Source of the DNA: Thalassolituus sp. | GTDB taxonomy: Bacteria; Pseudomonadota; Gammaproteobacteria; Pseudomonadales; Oceanobacteraceae | Reading direction: 5' to 3' | Assembly: GCA_006212115.1 (NCBI GenBank) | Contig: PDUK01000008.1 | Location: 1-57,198 of the forward strand | DNA length: 57,198 nucleotides | Part shown: positions 34,722-43,105 of the stretch, piece by piece | Position numbering within the stretch: position 1 is the stretch's first letter | How the letters are laid out: each line of letters starts with the position of its first letter | The notes under the pieces: generated by a model | The model's database searches: none | What the model was told of the DNA's origin: nothing | Seen by the model: the letters and a program-made list of their open reading frames with translations, nothing else | Translations under genes and position numbers: made by a program

Positions 34722-35594
34722 ATGTTGATAAAGAACGCTCTCATCGTTGACGATTCAAAATCCGCCCGGCTCGTGCTGCAACGTCTGCTGGCACGGATAC
34801 ACGTGAGCGTGGACACAGTTGAAAGCGCAGAAGAGGCATTGGCATTTCTGGAGCACAGACAGCCAGACATTATTTTTATGGATCACATGATGCCCGGGAT
34901 GGACGGCCTCGAAGCCACACAAATGATTCGGGCCAATCCCAAAACGTCCCGCATCCCAACCATCATGTATACATCAAAAGACGGCGAAGATTATTTCCGG
35001 ATCGCATTGCAGAAAGGCGCCAATGGTGTCCTGTGCAAACCAGCAGATCAGGAAGCCGTGATGGCCGTTATTCGCTCGTTGGACAAACCGGCAGCAAACG
35101 ACGCCAGTAAAGAACCTGCACCGGTCGAGTCACTGAATATCCCCCTCATAGAAATCGATCGTCTTGTGCAGAAGCACCTTCGTACTGCGCTGACCGAAGC
35201 CAAAAGTGAGATCAGCGCAGGAATAGACCTCACCGCTTCGCAGCTGCAACAGCATCAGAAACACCAACTCGAAATTATTCGCCGCCAACTCCAGCAGCAG
35301 GTCAACGAAGTACAGAATGATCTGAATACGGAGCTCGACAGCGAACGCCTGTTCAACCGAACGCGCAACTCTAACCAGAAGCTTGCTGCAGCTGTGGCAG
35401 ACCGCATTACCAAACGCTCAGCAGATGAACTGGCCAGTAAGCTACAGATTCAGAAAATGGCCTTCGATTCAGCACTTGAAGATCACAAGCGCGAAACCGA
35501 CAAACACGTGCGTTCGGTAGCGCTCCGTGCGGCCATTGCCGGTGCTTCCATTGGTATTTTTGCCGCTGTGATCGCCGCATCCATCATTCGTTGA
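34722..35594 (+). CDS. Response regulator with coiled coil and C-terminal membrane anchor
   Basis: 290 residues from MLIKNALIVDDSKSAR. Receiver domain at about residues 4-120: acidic pair VDDS, phospho-acceptor in IIFMDHMMPGMDG, Thr/Ser in IMYTSKD, Lys in VLCKPAD. A Gln-rich coiled coil follows (about 150-260), and the last ~20 residues (AAIAGASIGIFAAVIAASII) form a single membrane segment ending one residue from the C-terminus, i.e. a tail anchor. There is no DNA-binding or enzymatic output domain. An ATG at 34689 is a possible longer start; neither has a strong ribosome site. It is divergent from fieF and followed by a lipoprotein gene. A cognate kinase is not adjacent. Confidence 0.82.
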   Translation: MLIKNALIVDDSKSARLVLQRLLARIHVSVDTVESAEEALAFLEHRQPDIIFMDHMMPGMDGLEATQMIRANPKTSRIPTIMYTSKDGEDYFRIALQKGANGVLCKPADQEAVMAVIRSLDKPAANDASKEPAPVESLNIPLIEIDRLVQKHLRTALTEAKSEISAGIDLTASQLQQHQKHQLEIIRRQLQQQVNEVQNDLNTELDSERLFNRTRNSNQKLAAAVADRITKRSADELASKLQIQKMAFDSALEDHKRETDKHVRSVALRAAIAGASIGIFAAVIAASIIR

Positions 35595-35664
35595 TCTGAA
35601 CTGGCTTTCCTTCCTGTTGTCATCACTTTAGACTGACACTGACTTTTAATTCAGGGAATAGGCC

Positions 35665-36459
35665 ATGTGGATCCGACTGTTATTTCTTATCACTCCATTT
35701 TTAATCAGCTCCTGTGCAGCACCCGCACCGCTTGCTGTAGCCGGAGCAGGCGCTTACGAAGTAGCGAAGTACGAAGAAAATATTCGCTTACGAGCTGCCG
35801 CAGCTCTGCGTGATGAACCGGATCTTCTCACCTTTTCGATCCAGGCGATTGCCCGCGGACAAACCGAGAAAGCGGTCGAGACTTACCTGCTTGGCTACAA
35901 CGATCCGGACTACAGCGACAACATGAAGTCTCTGGCTCTGTATCAGATCGGCTTGATGTACATGAACCGTTTTAACGACCAGCGCGACGATGCGAAAGCA
36001 CGCGAGTACTTCTCCCGCCATCGTTCCGAGTTTCCGAAGTCGCGCATCGCAGGTCGGATTCAATCGCACCTTGCAGTACTCAATAAGCGTGCTGAAAATC
36101 CCGTATTCGTGCCAGCTTCAGAGCTGCTGAACAATCTGAATAGACAGGAATTACTCACCCGTCCAAACGTACCCTATGACGACGAGCTCAATCCGATGAG
36201 CGAGCGTGCAATTACAGAAAACCGCACCGCGGATGCCGTGACCGTCTACACCATTGTGTATGAAAACGAAGCCTCAGGAGATGAGATTCGTGCGAAGGCG
36301 TTGTATCAAATGGGTCTGATTTATATGAGCCCCTACAACGAAGACAGCAGCCGGCTGAAGGCACTGGAATACTTCAGAACTATCACAGAAGAGTTCCCAG
36401 CAGTGAGTATCCGCCCGAATGTCAACCTGCGTATTACCGAACTACTGAACGCGCAATAA
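35665..36459 (+). CDS. TPR-like lipoprotein of unknown function
   Basis: 264 residues. Lipoprotein signal with lipobox LISSC (Cys at residue 17). The mature part is helical and contains an internal duplication: LALYQIGLMYMNRFNDQRDD at about residues 91-110 and ALYQMGLIYMSPYNEDSS at about 214-231, each followed by AxEYF and a xEFP block. These are TPR/Sel1-type repeats separated by a linker. It is 70 bases after the tail-anchored response regulator. Such proteins often scaffold envelope complexes; no specific role can be assigned. Confidence 0.75.
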   Translation: MWIRLLFLITPFLISSCAAPAPLAVAGAGAYEVAKYEENIRLRAAAALRDEPDLLTFSIQAIARGQTEKAVETYLLGYNDPDYSDNMKSLALYQIGLMYMNRFNDQRDDAKAREYFSRHRSEFPKSRIAGRIQSHLAVLNKRAENPVFVPASELLNNLNRQELLTRPNVPYDDELNPMSERAITENRTADAVTVYTIVYENEASGDEIRAKALYQMGLIYMSPYNEDSSRLKALEYFRTITEEFPAVSIRPNVNLRITELLNAQ

Positions 36460-36473
36460 CAGCAACACTCTCA

Positions 36474-36500
36474 TGCTCTGACACCTGCGGTGTCAGAGCA
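36474..36500. terminator. Bidirectional hairpin between converging genes
   Basis: A perfect 12-bp stem (TGCTCTGACACC / GGTGTCAGAGCA) with a 3-base loop overlaps the stop codon of the acyltransferase on the minus strand and follows the lipoprotein gene. T-runs are lacking on both sides, but position and strength fit a shared terminator. Confidence 0.6.
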
Positions 36501-37644
36501 ATCCCGCTGCATAATTTTTAAGCAAACGAACGGCAACATCGTCGGGCTGGCCATGATAACGAGCTCTGAGCTGATTTAATGGCAGCTCAATGTCTGTGGG
36601 ATATACCACGCTTGCCGGCACACTGTATCCAAAGTCTTGTTGTAACAGGCGCACCGCGGCAAAGTTGACCGGAAAGTAAGTTTTCATCGACTCAATCGCG
36701 GCATCCGTCGCTTGCGCCATGCAATCGGCATCCGCCATATCTCCCTCGCTCAGCGGCTGACCGAAGCATATCCGGATACGCCCTTTCTGGCCGCGTAAGC
36801 CTGTTAAAATACTTTCCGTGTCTTCTCCGGGCCGCTTTTCATAGGGTAGTCCCTTTTCCCGGGAAACAAGCTCTCTGGCCTTAAGGCAGTCGCACGGGTC
36901 CCATTCAAACTGCACTAATACAGGCACCGGACGCAGCGCTGACATGGTATCGATAAAACTTATTTTCTCTTCACGCCCACTGAGCGCTAACATTTTAAGA
37001 ACGGCGGTATCCGTATAATCGAGATTGTCCTTTGCCCTTCCCTGTCGCTGCGCCAACCATACTGAATGACCGTGATCCAACGAATGACGAATGTACCCAG
37101 ACAAACGCTGAAACTCTCTCAACTTTTCACGTCGATCCTTTATGCTGCGTTTTACGATAAAGCTTTTGTTCAGCTTCATAAGATCCGCTAGGACAGAATT
37201 TCCAAGCAGATTATCTCCAATCGCTATCCTCGCCGTCGGCCATCCTGATTGCATAAGCGCATAGCCAATTAATGTCGGGTCCATCGCTATATCGCGATGA
37301 TTTGATAACCAGAGATACGATTGAGAGGCATCAAGTTGATCCAGCCCGGTAATGACGACCTCACTCGACGTTGATTCAACCAGCGCGTTAATCCAATGTG
37401 ACAACCATGCCTGAAAGGCGTCTATGGTAGTAACGGGAGCGAAGTGACGACGTAGTTGCCAGGCAGTCAGACGTACTAGCTTCTTCTGCATCCACTGCGG
37501 CCAACGTCCAAAGCGATAGGCGATCAGTGCACGATGCAACTGATCCGAACGCCCGAGACGTTCCAGCACAGAGGCCACCTCCGCATCGGTATACGGGCGG
37601 ATGTCCGCGTAATCGTCCTGGCTTTCCTTGAGAGTGTCCTGCAT
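36493..37644 (-). CDS. PlsC-type acyltransferase
   Basis: 383 residues from MQDTLKESQDDYADIRPYTD, chosen because the frame further upstream (to 37836) overlaps the divergent gene at 37781 and looks non-coding. No signal peptide. The acyltransferase motif reads LWLSNHRDIAMDP near residue 115; this HX5D spacing is found in a subset of PlsC-like proteins. The later block GHSVWLAQRQGRAKDN replaces the usual EGTR box. The product probably acylates a lysolipid at the inner membrane; acceptor unknown. It is divergent from a small hypothetical gene. Confidence 0.75.
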   Translation of the reverse strand: MQDTLKESQDDYADIRPYTDAEVASVLERLGRSDQLHRALIAYRFGRWPQWMQKKLVRLTAWQLRRHFAPVTTIDAFQAWLSHWINALVESTSSEVVITGLDQLDASQSYLWLSNHRDIAMDPTLIGYALMQSGWPTARIAIGDNLLGNSVLADLMKLNKSFIVKRSIKDRREKLREFQRLSGYIRHSLDHGHSVWLAQRQGRAKDNLDYTDTAVLKMLALSGREEKISFIDTMSALRPVPVLVQFEWDPCDCLKARELVSREKGLPYEKRPGEDTESILTGLRGQKGRIRICFGQPLSEGDMADADCMAQATDAAIESMKTYFPVNFAAVRLLQQDFGYSVPASVVYPTDIELPLNQLRARYHGQPDDVAVRLLKNYAAGLL

Positions 37645-37780
37645 CCCGCCCTGCTTCTCTGTATAATTTGTCTCAGTCACATTCTGATCTGTTGTTTTCG
37701 CAAACAACGACCAGTGATGGAAAATAAAGACATCCAGATTACCCGACCCAACGCGTTCAGAAAACTGCGGAGTACGAAAC

Positions 37781-38173
37781 ATGATAGGTGAATGGCAACC
37801 CGCTGACGCCGGTGGCAAACCAGAAGCAACACTCACTCGCGAATTGATAAAAATGCTGGCCGATGCTGCAGAGGCACCACAGAACGCACCTGCAGATATT
37901 CAACAGGCGGCGCGGCAATGTATTCAATGCGCACCGGAACTCTGGATAACAGCATTTGAAGATATCGACGATGACGCATTGATTAAGCTTGCGTTCTTCT
38001 ACATACGAGCGGAACAAACATTGGCGGGCTTTGAATCCGGCGCTTCAAATCCTGCAATACAGGTTTTTCGCTACCTGAAATCCCAGGGGCGCAAGCCGTC
38101 AAAAGAAACAGTCAAAGCCATGAAAGCTGAAACGGATAACCGTTTCATCCCACACGGCGATGCGCTGTCCTGA
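37781..38173 (+). CDS. Small conserved-looking protein of unknown function
   Basis: 130 residues, soluble, mostly helical. A GGAG lies 8 bases before the ATG. Features: LTRELIKMLADAAE near residue 19, two cysteines in QCIQCAPELW near 47, and a FFYIRAEQTLAGFESGASNPAI stretch across residues 72-93 (split here for reference). I do not recognise the family. Its end overlaps the converging histidine kinase by 29 bases. Confidence 0.6.
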   Translation: MIGEWQPADAGGKPEATLTRELIKMLADAAEAPQNAPADIQQAARQCIQCAPELWITAFEDIDDDALIKLAFFYIRAEQTLAGFESGASNPAIQVFRYLKSQGRKPSKETVKAMKAETDNRFIPHGDALS

Positions 38174-40169
38174 AAGGCGCTAAAGTCCGCTTGAGCTGGT
38201 CCAGCGATACGGGTTTCACCAGATAATCCGTCGCACCGGCATCAAGAAACGCTCGTTTCTGCTCGGGTTGCGTATCGCCAGATAAAGCAAGTACGGGTAA
38301 CGACTTATAGTCGGGCATCTCGTGAATCTGGCGCATCGCGGTAATACCGTCCATTCCGGGCATATATCTGTCCATGATAACCAGATCCGGTCCGGGATTG
38401 TTTTGCAGATATTCAATGGCTTCCATGCCACTTGCTCGGACCGCAACCCGACAGCCCAATTTGGTCAGCATCTGTTCCAGTACTTTCTGATTAACGGGAT
38501 TATCTTCAACCAACAGCACGGACAGCAGATTCATTCCACCTACCTCGGGCGAACCGGATTGATCATCAAAGGGTGTAATAACCCGGTTTGAGGCGTCAGC
38601 ACCCAACACTCGCTTGAGAATGGCGCTCAACTGGCGTTGATCCAGTGGCCAGGCCCAACTGGCACTGACCAGCTCTGCAGAGGGTTGCCACCCATCAGCA
38701 AGACTCTCATCACAAGTGACACACAACTTCGCACTGCCAAGACGTTGGTAATGCATCAACATATCAGGAGCAGTATAAAAACGTCGTGACATCACCAGAA
38801 TATCGGGGGTAGTCGACGTCAACGCAGCCATCAGGTCTCTCAGTCGATCAAATCCTTTGACCTTCATTCCCATTCTTGCCGCGACGCCCATTACCAAAGA
38901 GCGGTTCACTGCATACGAGTCTGCTACCCACAAAGTCGCATCAGGGAAACGTGGCTCAGCACAGTCTTTCCGGTGCATGACACGCGTCGGCAGCGGCAGA
39001 TTAACCCAAAAGCATGAACCCACGCCCGGCGAACTGGCTACACCAATGCTGCCTCCCATCGCTTCAGTGAGTCGTTTACAGATATTCAAGCCTAAACCAG
39101 TTCCACCCAACGCCCGGGAGCGCTCGTCATGGGCTTCACTGTACTCGTCAAACAAGTAAGGCGCTTTATCAGGGTCAATACCAAAACCACTGTCCTCAAC
39201 GGTAAAGCGGATCATGTCGGTTGCCGAGTCAGGTTTCACAATGCGCAGAATAACGTGGCCGGTATCGGTAAATTTAATGGCGTTATTCAGTAGGTTCATT
39301 AATACCTGACTTAAGCGAAGCGGATCGCCCTCTACCTGAGCAGGCAGGTCTTCATCCATAAACATCTGCAATGCCAGACGCTTTTCCGCGGCTTTAGCCT
39401 GAACAATACCGAGCACTCGCTGACTCATGGCCACCAGATCGAACTGCTCATAAGAGAGCTGCAAATGGCCACTTTCTATGCGGGAGACATCCAGAACGTC
39501 ATTAACGATCGCCAACAGGTGGTCCGCACCTTGTTGAAGGTTAGAAAGATGTGATCGTTGAATGGGGCTCAGTGATGTGTCTCCCAGCAGCCCCAGCGCA
39601 CCCAACATACCATTGAGGGGCGTCCGGATCTCATGACTCATATTCGCCAGGAAGCGGCGCTTCGCCTGATAGGCAAATTCGACACTTTCTTTCTCAGCCT
39701 GAAGTTGAGCTTCGGCATCTTTGAGCTCGGTAATATCACTACTGATGATCAGCAATGAGTGAATCGTCTGGTTGCGTACGACAGGGACCAACTGATTGCG
39801 GAAGTACATTCGACCATCAGGGCGATCGACGGTCAGGTAATAGGAAACGGGCGCTTTCTGTTGGTTAGCCTGAGCCAGGTTAGATTCAAATACCTCAAGG
39901 GCTTCGCCCTGAAGCAGGCTCTGAACAGCCCGCCCTTCGACTAAGGCTTCAGTCCCTTCGATATACACACCAGACCCGGCCCCCATTATGGTGCCATCCG
40001 GACGTATTTCGGTCACAAGACCGGGAAAGTGATTCCACAACAGGCGTGCACGATCGCGCTCTTTGAGCAGATCGGATATTTCGTGGCGTTGTTGATTCTG
40101 TCGGGTGAGTAACCCCATGATCACTGCAAGAAGCACAATGATTGCCAGATAACTCCAATACACTGACAT
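38145..40169 (-). CDS. Hybrid sensor histidine kinase
   Basis: 674 residues. One N-terminal membrane segment (about residues 5-22), a PAS-like domain (about 40-148), HisKA with FLANMSHEIRTPLNG (His 179), HATPase (about 285-400) with NLLNNAIKF, DSGFGID and LGGTGLGLNI, a degenerate receiver-like region (about 410-530) with no evident phospho-Asp, and a C-terminal intact receiver (about 550-670): LLVEDNPVNQ, VIMDRYMPGMDG, YLVKPV. It has no periplasmic sensor loop. A GAGG ribosome site precedes the ATG. It follows, on the same strand after 118 bases, the gene for a helix-turn-helix protein with a pseudo-receiver. Confidence 0.92.
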   Translation of the reverse strand: MSVYWSYLAIIVLLAVIMGLLTRQNQQRHEISDLLKERDRARLLWNHFPGLVTEIRPDGTIMGAGSGVYIEGTEALVEGRAVQSLLQGEALEVFESNLAQANQQKAPVSYYLTVDRPDGRMYFRNQLVPVVRNQTIHSLLIISSDITELKDAEAQLQAEKESVEFAYQAKRRFLANMSHEIRTPLNGMLGALGLLGDTSLSPIQRSHLSNLQQGADHLLAIVNDVLDVSRIESGHLQLSYEQFDLVAMSQRVLGIVQAKAAEKRLALQMFMDEDLPAQVEGDPLRLSQVLMNLLNNAIKFTDTGHVILRIVKPDSATDMIRFTVEDSGFGIDPDKAPYLFDEYSEAHDERSRALGGTGLGLNICKRLTEAMGGSIGVASSPGVGSCFWVNLPLPTRVMHRKDCAEPRFPDATLWVADSYAVNRSLVMGVAARMGMKVKGFDRLRDLMAALTSTTPDILVMSRRFYTAPDMLMHYQRLGSAKLCVTCDESLADGWQPSAELVSASWAWPLDQRQLSAILKRVLGADASNRVITPFDDQSGSPEVGGMNLLSVLLVEDNPVNQKVLEQMLTKLGCRVAVRASGMEAIEYLQNNPGPDLVIMDRYMPGMDGITAMRQIHEMPDYKSLPVLALSGDTQPEQKRAFLDAGATDYLVKPVSLDQLKRTLAPFRTAHRRVG

Positions 40170-40287
40170 GAGCGTCCTCGCAGTAACTGATCGTCAATAC
40201 TGAACTGACGGGCCATGCGCCTCGCTGAGACGCTACAAGCCGGCCTATCTTCCTTGATGAGTTGTTTCTGTCGGCCAGAAACCGGCC

Positions 40288-40833
40288 TTAGGCAGCCTGA
40301 TTGCTGGTGAGCTGCAAAATGAACTGCTGCTGGTCATGAGGCCATCGCAGATGCAGCCAGCCGTCTTTCAGGCCTTGCGCACCTTCCCCAGAGCCCGTAA
40401 TCGAAATGCAGAGCATTTCTTTATGGTCTCCCTCACGAACAATCCGCCGCACGGATTCCTCGAATTCAGGCCGGGTGATGGCAACGGCAGCAGGCTGGTT
40501 CTGACTGATCAGAAAACCAAAATGCACCGGGTCCTGTGTCACCAGCAAGTCCCATCCAGCTCGTCGAACGCACGAAGCGATCTCTGTTGATACTTCATCA
40601 ACATCGGCCAGTAAGACAAGTTTATGTCCCCCGCTGTCGAGTTCTTCCGGAACCGGCATATTGTTATTGTTGAGAAAATCAACAAAGCTCTCTACCGGAA
40701 TTCGGTTATCGCCCCGACCGGGCAGTTTGTATGCATCAAGGTGGCCGCGCTCGATCCAGCGGATCACTGTGCGGAAATTGACTCCGCAGTACTTGGCGAC
40801 TTCACCTGTTGTCAGCGCTTGTTTTTCCCTCAC
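40288..40833 (-). CDS. Helix-turn-helix (excisionase/MerR-like) protein with pseudo-receiver domain
   Basis: 181 residues with a GTG start preceded by GAGAG. Residues 6-55 form an HTH_17/BldC-like DNA-binding domain (LTTGEVAKYCGVNFRTVIRWIERGHL is split across residues 7-32) followed by NRIPVESFVDFL. The C-terminal part (about 68-178) follows a receiver-like alternation (KLVLLADVDEVSTEIA to AAVAITRPEF) but the phospho-acceptor position carries no Asp in an MP-type context and the Thr/Lys signature is absent. It is upstream of the hybrid kinase on the same strand and divergent from the REC/EAL-like gene, so it may regulate both. Targets unknown. Confidence 0.75.
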   Translation of the reverse strand: MREKQALTTGEVAKYCGVNFRTVIRWIERGHLDAYKLPGRGDNRIPVESFVDFLNNNNMPVPEELDSGGHKLVLLADVDEVSTEIASCVRRAGWDLLVTQDPVHFGFLISQNQPAAVAITRPEFEESVRRIVREGDHKEMLCISITGSGEGAQGLKDGWLHLRWPHDQQQFILQLTSNQAA

Positions 40834-40979
40834 AGCAATCTCTCGATTTGGTAACTACACTAAATCCAGTATAGATAGCCTTTGGCATTTGCAAGGTTAA
40901 ATTAACAGGAATTTACAGAGTTCTTGTTTCTGCGGTTCAAATGGCAATTTACACTTCCTTAAAAGGAGACGTAGCACCC

Positions 40980-42719
40980 ATGCAGATCAACATTCTACTG
41001 GTCGATGACGAACCGAGTATCATTCAGGCACTGCGCCGTATGCTCAGATCTCAAGACTGGAACCTGTTCGAAGCCAACGACGGCGAAGACGCACTTGAGA
41101 TACTCCGCCGTGAACACATCCATGTCATGGTGACCGATTATAAGATGCCCCGCCGCGATGGCATTTCACTCTGTCAGGAAACCCGCAGGATCTCGCCCTA
41201 CACCTACCGCTTACTATTATCTGGGCAAGTTGACTATGCCGCGTTGCGTGAGGCCTGGCATGCCGGCGATGTCCACCGGTTCGTTGCTAAGCCCTGGGAT
41301 AACACGCTGCTGACCATTGATATAGAAGAAGGTGTACGACAGCAGAAGCTACTGGGCTATGTACATCAGTTCCAACAGGCTCTTACTGCCCACTCTGCCG
41401 CTTTTCTGACCGACAGCAACTGGATTATCAGACTCGCCAGTCCCGAGCTTTGTAATGCTTTGTCCTTAAAAGAAGAAGACCTTCAGGGGTTGAACCTGTT
41501 TTCCCCAGCGTGCTCTGATGCTGGCGTGACACTCGAAGCCGAGGTCACCCGTCAGATAGAATCAGGCGCAACCTGGTTGGGACACTTCACTCTGCTCGAT
41601 AATGAGCGACAGCAGCAGCCTTCTTCGATGGCCATCAGCCCACTGGGCAAAGAATACCGGCTATCTGTATGCGACCTGGCCGCGTCTGCCACATCTAAGC
41701 GACCGCAGTCAGTTCAAACGGCACACGACACTGAACCGCAGAGCACCCTGAAGGCAGCGACGCTACACATCCGTTTCAGCTCTGCCGACATTGATAACAT
41801 GACAACCTCTGCGCGGCTCTTTTCCGATCTGAAAGCCCTGTGTAGCAAAGGTCAGGACTTGTATCACATGCCTCAGCCTAACGAATTCCTTGTTGCTGCA
41901 AGAGATTCGGAGGCCGTTCTCGAACTGCAACAATTCGCCGCCGAGATGGAAAATAACGGCGACTTGCCGACTGGCGAGATGACACGCCGGGAAGCCCCGG
42001 AAGGTGCCGATTATGAAGCCTGGTTAAGGGAGCAACTGGGTCTGAATAACAGTCGCCCAAGCGATCAGTCCAGTGATGAGCAAACCGTACTCCCTGTGTT
42101 CGGCCTTCACGGCGAAATACTTGGCGTAGAGAGCCAGCAACTGGGCCAGTACGGCGAAGAAGAGTGGCGCAACTGGCTGACTGCAGTGGTGACAACCTGG
42201 CAGTCTCATTTTTCAGGGCCGTTGCGGGTTATCCTCGATGCACACAGTGCCAGTGTCGAGCATATCCAGGCATTTTTGGCGGCGCTGGAATATGGGCGCA
42301 CCCTACATCCAATTGACGCCAGCCTGATTATGAGTGAAGAGCAGTTACTGAGCGAACAGGAAGAAGACATCCTGCTTCATGGCGAGCTGGTACACCAGGA
42401 CGTGACTCGTATGATTCGCCATTTTGGACGAAGCTTCCTGAACGCACGTCAGATACTGAGCCTGCCCATTGGCGGAATTACGCTCGCGCCGGAGTTTCTT
42501 ACCCGAATGCAAGAGCCGCGCAATGCCGTTCAGGGCGGACGCCTTCTGCAAAAACTTCATGACGAGGGTATGGTCATCTACGCAGGGCACATTCAGCATT
42601 CTGAATTGCTGGCGACCTCTCACAAAGCCCGCATTGACTGGTTAAGCGGCAGCGTACTCAGCCCAGAAGTCAGTGTCAGTGAGCTGCATTGGTTCAGTCC
42701 CGATGCCACTCTGGGCTGA
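40980..42719 (+). CDS. Response regulator with degenerate EAL domain
   Basis: 579 residues from MQINILLVDDEPS, with an AAAAGGAGA ribosome site 11 bases before the ATG. Receiver at about residues 3-118 is intact: VDDE, VMVTDYKMP with phospho-Asp, and FVAKPWD. A PAS-like region follows (about 130-235). The C-terminal ~230 residues follow the EAL fold order but have lost catalytic motifs: the DDFG motif reads RHFG, KID reads TLA (GGITLAPEFL), and the AEGVE motif reads YAGHIQ. It should therefore not hydrolyse c-di-GMP; a binding or structural role is possible. It is divergent from the HTH/pseudo-receiver gene. Confidence 0.8.
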   Translation: MQINILLVDDEPSIIQALRRMLRSQDWNLFEANDGEDALEILRREHIHVMVTDYKMPRRDGISLCQETRRISPYTYRLLLSGQVDYAALREAWHAGDVHRFVAKPWDNTLLTIDIEEGVRQQKLLGYVHQFQQALTAHSAAFLTDSNWIIRLASPELCNALSLKEEDLQGLNLFSPACSDAGVTLEAEVTRQIESGATWLGHFTLLDNERQQQPSSMAISPLGKEYRLSVCDLAASATSKRPQSVQTAHDTEPQSTLKAATLHIRFSSADIDNMTTSARLFSDLKALCSKGQDLYHMPQPNEFLVAARDSEAVLELQQFAAEMENNGDLPTGEMTRREAPEGADYEAWLREQLGLNNSRPSDQSSDEQTVLPVFGLHGEILGVESQQLGQYGEEEWRNWLTAVVTTWQSHFSGPLRVILDAHSASVEHIQAFLAALEYGRTLHPIDASLIMSEEQLLSEQEEDILLHGELVHQDVTRMIRHFGRSFLNARQILSLPIGGITLAPEFLTRMQEPRNAVQGGRLLQKLHDEGMVIYAGHIQHSELLATSHKARIDWLSGSVLSPEVSVSELHWFSPDATLG

Positions 42720-42814
42720 TGTAACAAGCACTTAAATTACAGACTCGTACCAAGGAGGGTAGCGCTTCTAGGGCTACAGCCGCTGGTGTATGATGAGCGA
42801 AAAAGGAGACTCTC

Positions 42815-43075
42815 GTGACCAAAGACCAGATGTATCACAATATCGCCCTCGCCTGCCTGAAAACACTGCGTGAAGGTGGCAGTGCTGAAGCTGATGACAA
42901 GGTAAAAGCGCTGTATACGGCGATCGACGAAGCGTTTGAATCGCAATTTGCCCTTCTTGTTGCGGAACTGGAAGACGCCCGCGGACGTCTTACTCAGATA
43001 TCAGCGCTGGACACCTCTCGCCACTCACTCGCCGATGCTCAGTTAATCGCAGGTGCGGAAGGCACAGCTCACTAA
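42815..43075 (+). CDS. Small helical protein of unknown function
   Basis: 86 residues starting at GTG, with a strong AAAAGGAGA ribosome site 6 bases upstream. Acidic, helical, Ala- and Leu-rich (LREGGSAEADDKVKALYTAI), no signal peptide, cysteine or membrane segment. I do not recognise the family. It lies 31 bases before the M16 protease gene on the same strand, so the two may be co-transcribed. Confidence 0.6.
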   Translation: MTKDQMYHNIALACLKTLREGGSAEADDKVKALYTAIDEAFESQFALLVAELEDARGRLTQISALDTSRHSLADAQLIAGAEGTAH

Positions 43076-43105
43076 TAATCACTTTAATAAACAGCAGGAG
43101 TTGGC

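Noticed and set aside
40228..40292. GGCC-rich stem after the HTH gene as a terminator
   Set aside because: The stem is only 4-5 bp and made of self-complementary GGCC; no T-run, so I do not list it.
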